Shown here piece after piece: positions 60,696 to 64,000 of a stretch of DNA of 64,000 nt. Source of the DNA: Streptomyces sp. JH14 (lineage in GTDB: Bacteria; Actinomycetota; Actinomycetes; Streptomycetales; Streptomycetaceae). Both the position numbers and the translations under genes were made by a program. The stretch is taken from positions 3,720,001 through 3,784,000 of the forward strand of contig NZ_JAJNEL010000001.1 in assembly GCF_029428675.1 (NCBI RefSeq), given 5' to 3'. The notes under the pieces are model-generated. The model had not been told where the DNA came from. It did not search any database and worked only from the letters and a program-made list of their open reading frames with translations. Each line of letters starts with the position of its first letter. Position 1 is the stretch's first letter.

Positions 60696-61257
60696 CTACG
60701 GTCCGCTCCGGCCGGAGGAACAAGCCGAGCTGCGTCGGAAGGACGTCGACCTCGACAACCTGACCGTCCGGGTCCGGCAGGCTGCCCCGGAGCTGACCAC
60801 GGGCAAGCGGGCAGAGGGGCCGACCAAGTCGGAGGCGGGCAAGCGGCTCGTGGTTCTGCCGGCCTTTCTGCGGGCCGACCTCCATCGGCATCTCGACTGG
60901 TACGCCGAGAAAGGTCCGAACGGCCTGCTGTTCGTGGGGGAGAAGGGCAAGCCGTTCCGCCGGTCCACCTTCGGGCGGAAGTGGCGTGCTGCGCGTACGA
61001 AGGCTGGTCTTCCTGACGGCTTTCGCTTCTACGACCTTCGTCACACCGGACACACGCTCACGACCCGTTCCGGGGCGACGCTGAAGGACACGATGGTGCG
61101 CGCTGGGCAGTCGACCGAACGCGCCGCGCTGATCTATCAGCACTCGGACCTGGAGCGGCAGCGCGAGGTGGCGGCCGGCCTCGACCAGCTCGTACGGGCT
61201 CGGCGCGAAGCAGTGGATGACCAGGCATCTGGCACGGATATGGCACGGGACGCCTGA
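60696..61257 (+). pseudogene. Tyrosine recombinase (integrase), N-terminally truncated
   Basis: About 186 codons comprising most of an integrase catalytic domain: Leu-Arg-Pro-Glu-Glu (box I region), Arg-Arg-Lys-Asp-Val-Asp, then Tyr-Asp-Leu-Arg-His-Thr-Gly-His, and the catalytic Tyr in Ala-Leu-Ile-Tyr-Gln-His-Ser-Asp. The N-terminal arm-binding and core-binding domains are absent and no start is evident, so it is unlikely to be active. A terminator and the tRNA-Gly core follow within 55 bp: a complete int-end/attP module. Confidence 0.82.
61230..61248. promoter_or_regulatory. Candidate integrase arm-type site, left of core
   Basis: TGGCACGGATATGGCACGG within the last codons of the integrase remnant, 62 bp left of the att core at 61310. 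Confidence 0.45.
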
Positions 61258-61274
61258 ACTGGTCCAGACAACAA

Positions 61275-61305
61275 AGAAGCCCCGGGCCGATGGCCTGGGG
61301 CTTTT
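61275..61305 (+). terminator. Integrase-tail terminator, copy 2
   Basis: AGAAGCCCC ... GGGGCTTTT hairpin with a T-run; near-identical to the one at 53275. Confidence 0.8.
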
Positions 61306-61309
61306 GCAT

Positions 61310-61356
61310 GGAGCGGGTGACGAGAATCGAACTCGCGCTCTGAGCTTGGGAATCAC
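61310..61356 (-). other. 3' fragment of tRNA-Gly(CCC): att core, copy 2
   Basis: Identical over 47 bp to 53308-53354: anticodon loop TTCCCAA, T-arm GCGAG-TTCGATT-CTCGT and acceptor CACCCGCTCC on the minus strand. No D-arm or 5' acceptor strand adjoins it. Confidence 0.85.
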
Positions 61357-61464
61357 CCGGTACTTGACCTTGTGCGTAGCGCCTGACCTGCAAGAACGTG
61401 CGCTGAGGGCCTTCTCGCGAGTTCTTCGCCCGCCCCCTTGCTGACCGCTGTTTACCGCGCCTAC

Positions 61465-61482
61465 TGGCACGTTGTGGCACGG
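61465..61482. promoter_or_regulatory. Candidate integrase arm-type site, right of core
   Basis: TGGCACGTTGTGGCACGG, about 110 bp right of the att core; together with 61230 it flanks the core as P and P' arm sites would. The surrounding 43 bp are repeated at 49358-49400. Confidence 0.45.
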
Positions 61483-61489
61483 AGAGGGG

Positions 61490-61635
61490 GCCGCACTGAA
61501 CCCGGCCGAGGACATCACCCGGCTCTCCCCACTCAAGCACCGCAACCTCAACGTACTCGGCCGCTACGGCTTCGCTGCCTCCACCCAGGCCGATGGCGGC
61601 CTGCGACTGCTGCGCGACCCGGACGCGCCCCCAGC
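61490..61635 (+). pseudogene. Tn3-family transposase C-terminal fragment
   Basis: About 48 codons matching the end of Tn3-type transposases: Asp-Ile-Thr-Arg-Leu-Ser-Pro-Leu-Lys-His, then Leu-Asn-Val-Leu-Gly-Arg-Tyr-Gly-Phe, and Leu-Arg-Asp-Pro-Asp. Only the extreme C-terminus remains, and no 38-bp terminal repeat was seen. Confidence 0.7.
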
Positions 61636-61708
61636 CTCGACGAGGATGACGGCACCGGAGGCTGATCATGTCTGTCACATCTGCAGCGGAGCGGGCGGCC
61701 CGTGAGTG

Positions 61709-62371
61709 TCAGGATGTGCGTGGGGTGACCAGGCCGGATTCGTAGGCGAGAACCACGAGTTGGGCTCGGTCGCGGGCGTGGAGCTTGGTCATCGCCCGGT
61801 TGACGTGGGTCTTCACGGTCATCGGGCTGATCACCATGTGGTCGGCGATCTCGTCGTTGGACAGGCCCCGCGCGACGAGGGCGACGGCCTCGCGTTCGCG
61901 GCCGGTCAGCTCTTCGAGTCCCGCCTCGGCACCGGTGTCGAGCGGCTGGGACACGTACCTGTCGATCAGCTTGCGGGTGATCGAGGGTGCGAGCAGGGCG
62001 TCGCCGCGTGCGGCCACGTGGATGGCGTGCAGGAAGTCGTCCGGGACGATGTCCTTGACGAGGAATCCCGCGGCGCCGGCGCGCAGCGCGTCGAAGACGT
62101 ACTCGTCCATGCCGTAGTTGGTCAGGATGACGACATGTACCCCGGCCAGGGCCGGGTCCGCGGCGATGCGCCGGGTCGCCTCGATGCCGTCGACGACTGG
62201 CATCTGGATGTCGATGAGCGCGATGTCGGGCAGGTGTTCCCTGGCGAGCTCCAGGCCCTCCTCGCCGTCGGCGGCCTCCGCCACCACCTCGATGTCGTCC
62301 TCGAGGTCGAGGAGGGCGCGGAATCCGCTGCGGATGAGCGACTGGTCGTCGACCAGCAGGACTCGGATCAC
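61709..62371 (-). CDS. NarL/LuxR-type response regulator
   Basis: A 220-residue two-component response regulator. The receiver domain (about 1-120) has Val-Asp-Asp-Gln near residue 8, phosphoacceptor Asp54 in Ala-Leu-Ile-Asp-Ile-Gln-Met-Pro, and Lys at about 105 in Phe-Leu-Val-Lys-Asp. The LuxR helix-turn-helix (about 152-210) has Leu-Thr-Gly-Arg-Glu-Arg-Glu and Met-Thr-Val-Lys-Thr-His-Val-Asn-Arg. Its start overlaps the kinase stop by four bases (ATGA). It likely acts on the divergent DUF6223 promoter. Confidence 0.95.
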   Translation of the reverse strand: MIRVLLVDDQSLIRSGFRALLDLEDDIEVVAEAADGEEGLELAREHLPDIALIDIQMPVVDGIEATRRIAADPALAGVHVVILTNYGMDEYVFDALRAGAAGFLVKDIVPDDFLHAIHVAARGDALLAPSITRKLIDRYVSQPLDTGAEAGLEELTGREREAVALVARGLSNDEIADHMVISPMTVKTHVNRAMTKLHARDRAQLVVLAYESGLVTPRTS

Positions 62372-63495
62372 GACGTTCGCTCCACGGGGAGTTCGGCCCA
62401 GACGGTGAAGCCACCTTCGCCGCGCGGTTCGGTGCGCAGGAGGCCGCCGAGGGCGGTGACGCGTTCGCGCATGCCGATCAGCCCGACGCCAGGCACGGGG
62501 GCGGTGCCTGGTGTGGCCTTGCCGTCGTCGTCGATGCGGAGCGCGAGGGTGTCGGGCCGGTAGTCGATCCGGACCGATGCCGTAGTGGCGGCGGCGTGCC
62601 GGACGACGTTGGTCAACGACTCCTGAACGATCCGGTAGGCGGTCCGGCCCACCGCGGCCGGCACGTCGTGCCGCTGCCCCTCAATCGTCAGCGTCGCCTC
62701 CAGGCCGGTCCTGCCGGCCCGCTCCACAAGTTCCGGTACGTCGGCGAGCCCGCGTGGCGGGGCCGTGTCGTCGTCGCGCAGTGCCTCCAGGGTCGCGCGC
62801 AGCTCCCGGCTCGCCTCACGTCCGGCCTCCTGGATCGCCAACAGCGCCTCGGGCACCTTCTCGCCGCGTCTGCGGGCCACGTGGACGGCGACTTCGGACT
62901 GCACCTTGATGACGGAGATCTGGTGGGTGAGCGAGTCGTGCAGTTCCCGGGCGATGTGCAGCCGTTCCTCGTCGGCACGGCGCCGCGCGGTCTCCGCGCG
63001 GGTGCGCTCGGCCTCCTCCGCCCGCTGCTCCGCCTGCCGCAACGCCTCCCCTGCGGCAAAGGCGGCGACGAGCCAGGCGATCTCCAGGGTGCCGCGGGCC
63101 TGCACCGACACCTCGCTCATAGGCCCGTCGCGGAAGAGCAGGGCAGTGAGCTGCAGAGACAGCAGCAGGGTCGCGGACGCCGTCACCGCCAGGACGCGGT
63201 GCCCGGCCCGCACCGCGGCGTACACCGCGACCAGGTACGCGACGGTGAGCACGTCGAACCCGGCCGCCTGGTAGCCCACCGCGCACAGTCCGGTGACGGC
63301 CAGGACGACAACCGGAGCCCTGTGGCGCGCGGCCAGCGTCAGGCCGCCGACCGCCAGCAGCGCGTAGCCGAGCAGGTGGGGCCCCGTGCCAGGGGGCTCC
63401 CCGGACCACCCGTCGCCCAGCATCAGCGCCGCCACGCCTACAGCGATCGCCCAGTCCGCGACAGCGGCCGGTAGACCGAACCGTCGTTTGCTCAT
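62368..63495 (-). CDS. NarL-family sensor histidine kinase
   Basis: A 375-residue membrane kinase of the HPK7 (NarX/DesK) type. About five N-terminal helices span residues 10-150 without an obvious extracellular sensor. The HisKA_3 dimerisation box is Ile-Ala-Arg-Glu-Leu-His-Asp-Ser-Leu-Thr-His with the phosphoacceptor His at about 212. The HATPase domain has Val-Gln-Glu-Ser-Leu-Thr-Asn-Val-Val-Arg-His and Gly-Val-Gly-Leu-Ile-Gly-Met. It is coupled to the response regulator by an overlap. The signal is unknown; the few-loop membrane domain suggests sensing within the membrane. Confidence 0.95.
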   Translation of the reverse strand: MSKRRFGLPAAVADWAIAVGVAALMLGDGWSGEPPGTGPHLLGYALLAVGGLTLAARHRAPVVVLAVTGLCAVGYQAAGFDVLTVAYLVAVYAAVRAGHRVLAVTASATLLLSLQLTALLFRDGPMSEVSVQARGTLEIAWLVAAFAAGEALRQAEQRAEEAERTRAETARRRADEERLHIARELHDSLTHQISVIKVQSEVAVHVARRRGEKVPEALLAIQEAGREASRELRATLEALRDDDTAPPRGLADVPELVERAGRTGLEATLTIEGQRHDVPAAVGRTAYRIVQESLTNVVRHAAATTASVRIDYRPDTLALRIDDDGKATPGTAPVPGVGLIGMRERVTALGGLLRTEPRGEGGFTVWAELPVERTS

Positions 63496-63559
63496 GTGCG
63501 CACCCTAGCCAGATGTCGCCACGGGCGAGTCCGGCTCGTGGATGACCGATCGCCTACCG

Positions 63560-63605
63560 CGTCCGCGGTACCCGCGCGGCTCCTGCCCCGTCCGCGGTAG
63601 CCGCG
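63560..63605. promoter_or_regulatory. Direct repeats in the kinase/DUF6223 divergent promoter
   Basis: CGTCCGCGGTACCCGCG at 63560-63576 and CGTCCGCGGTAGCCGCG at 63589-63605: two 17-bp near-identical direct repeats 29 bp apart, each containing the palindrome CCGCGG. A candidate binding site for the adjacent response regulator. Confidence 0.4.
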
Positions 63606-63722
63606 TACGCCACCGGCGGCAACACAAAGTGCGTCCGCACGCGGGACGACCGGCGGCAGGTCCGGCGGACAGGATCGGGGGACATCCAGGAGCAGGAGCC
63701 GTACGAGGAGAAGGAGCACCTC

Positions 63723-64000
63723 ATGTCCGTCCGTCACGTGCTTGCCGCACCTGCGGCCGCGCACGCTTTTGTCCAGCCGCTCGCCGCCGACGCCTATGAC
63801 CTGACCACAGGGCGGCTCGTGGGTACCGCGGCCGCACTGGTGGCGCTGGCCGGTGTGGTCATCGGCGGGCTGGCCCTGGCCCGTGCCGGCCGAATCGGCA
63901 ATGGCAACGGCCACGGGAAGAGGGGGCCCCTCGCGGCCCTGGTGGCGGGGCCGATCGGCATGGCCGTCGGTGCGGTGAATCTGGCCGTTGCCGACGGCGG
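63723..64000 (+). CDS. DUF6223 family membrane protein (partial, runs off the window)
   Basis: The first 92 codons of a small membrane protein starting at ATG 63723 after AGGAGAAGGAG. It begins Met-Ser-Val-Arg-His-Val-Leu-Ala, with helices around Thr-Ala-Ala-Ala-Leu-Val-Ala-Leu-Ala-Gly-Val-Val-Ile-Gly-Gly-Leu and Ala-Leu-Val-Ala-Gly-Pro-Ile-Gly-Met-Ala-Val-Gly, and the motif Asn-Leu-Ala-Val-Ala-Asp-Gly-Gly at the edge. This fits DUF6223 (about 120 residues). It is divergent from the two-component system and may be its target. Confidence 0.75.
   Translation, partial: MSVRHVLAAPAAAHAFVQPLAADAYDLTTGRLVGTAAALVALAGVVIGGLALARAGRIGNGNGHGKRGPLAALVAGPIGMAVGAVNLAVADG

Noticed and set aside
61490..61635. 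An active Tn3-family transposon
   Set aside because: Only the last 50 or so codons of the transposase remain, with no resolvase or terminal repeats.

Overview
The window is high-GC actinobacterial DNA, almost certainly from a Streptomyces. The evidence is the strong third-position G/C bias, frequent GTG and TTG starts, many Tat/Sec-secreted enzymes, and typical Streptomyces families (DUF6243, DUF6223, SCO2400-like, ECF41 sigma factor, kdpFABC with a micro-ORF, amtB-glnK). No ribosomal or other core housekeeping cluster is present, so an arm or arm-proximal location is plausible, but this is inference.

The left half (about 1-41 kb) is mostly ordinary, intact genes. In order it holds: a D-Ala-D-Ala carboxypeptidase; a small graveyard of CBM2 and SGNH-hydrolase fragments; an MMPL transporter; DUF72 and PP2C genes; an acyl-CoA synthetase / TetR / AidB-like dehydrogenase locus with two matching palindromes in the divergent promoter; amtB-glnK with a GlnR-like box; kdpFABC preceded by a 27-aa micro-ORF; a Tat-exported NlpC/P60 protein; an SLC13/ArsB-type permease with a universal stress protein; a secreted glycerophosphodiesterase with a possible PHO box; an SCO2400-like zinc-ribbon protein; a secreted phytase-like protein; and an I36-inhibitor/FG-GAP protein. 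These are followed by a phytoene-dehydrogenase-like oxidoreductase, a solo TOPRIM protein, a TrmB-LuxR regulator, a large subtilase, a DUF2975/XRE pair with a perfect palindromic operator, and an ECF41 sigma factor beside an NDH-2-like flavoprotein.

From about 41.4 kb the character changes to an accretion zone. It contains broken genes (VapC-like, integrases, IS5-like and Tn3-like transposases, PP2C ends) and at least four 3' tRNA fragments without 5' halves: Arg-CCT at 51.0 kb, Gly-CCC at 53.3 and again at 61.3 kb, and Val-like at 55.9 kb. Several lie just downstream of an integrase remnant and a hairpin terminator, the layout of an int-terminator-attP module. Two further decayed copies of the terminator-plus-Gly-att sequence appear to bracket a PAP2 phosphatase gene (42.0 and 43.8 kb). 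A separate Ser tRNA fragment lies at 29.2 kb. Recurrent TGGCAC pairs beside the cores look like integrase arm-type sites.

Cargo in or beside these scars includes a GH47 alpha-mannosidase-like lipoprotein, a vanadium-type haloperoxidase, an orphan Imm35 immunity protein, DUF1330, and two FG-GAP repeat proteins, one with a nearly identical 156-bp tandem array. The window ends with a NarL-type two-component system divergent from a DUF6223 membrane protein that runs off the edge. I saw no CRISPR array, rRNA or complete tRNA. Coordinates of hairpins and small sites may be off by a base or two.
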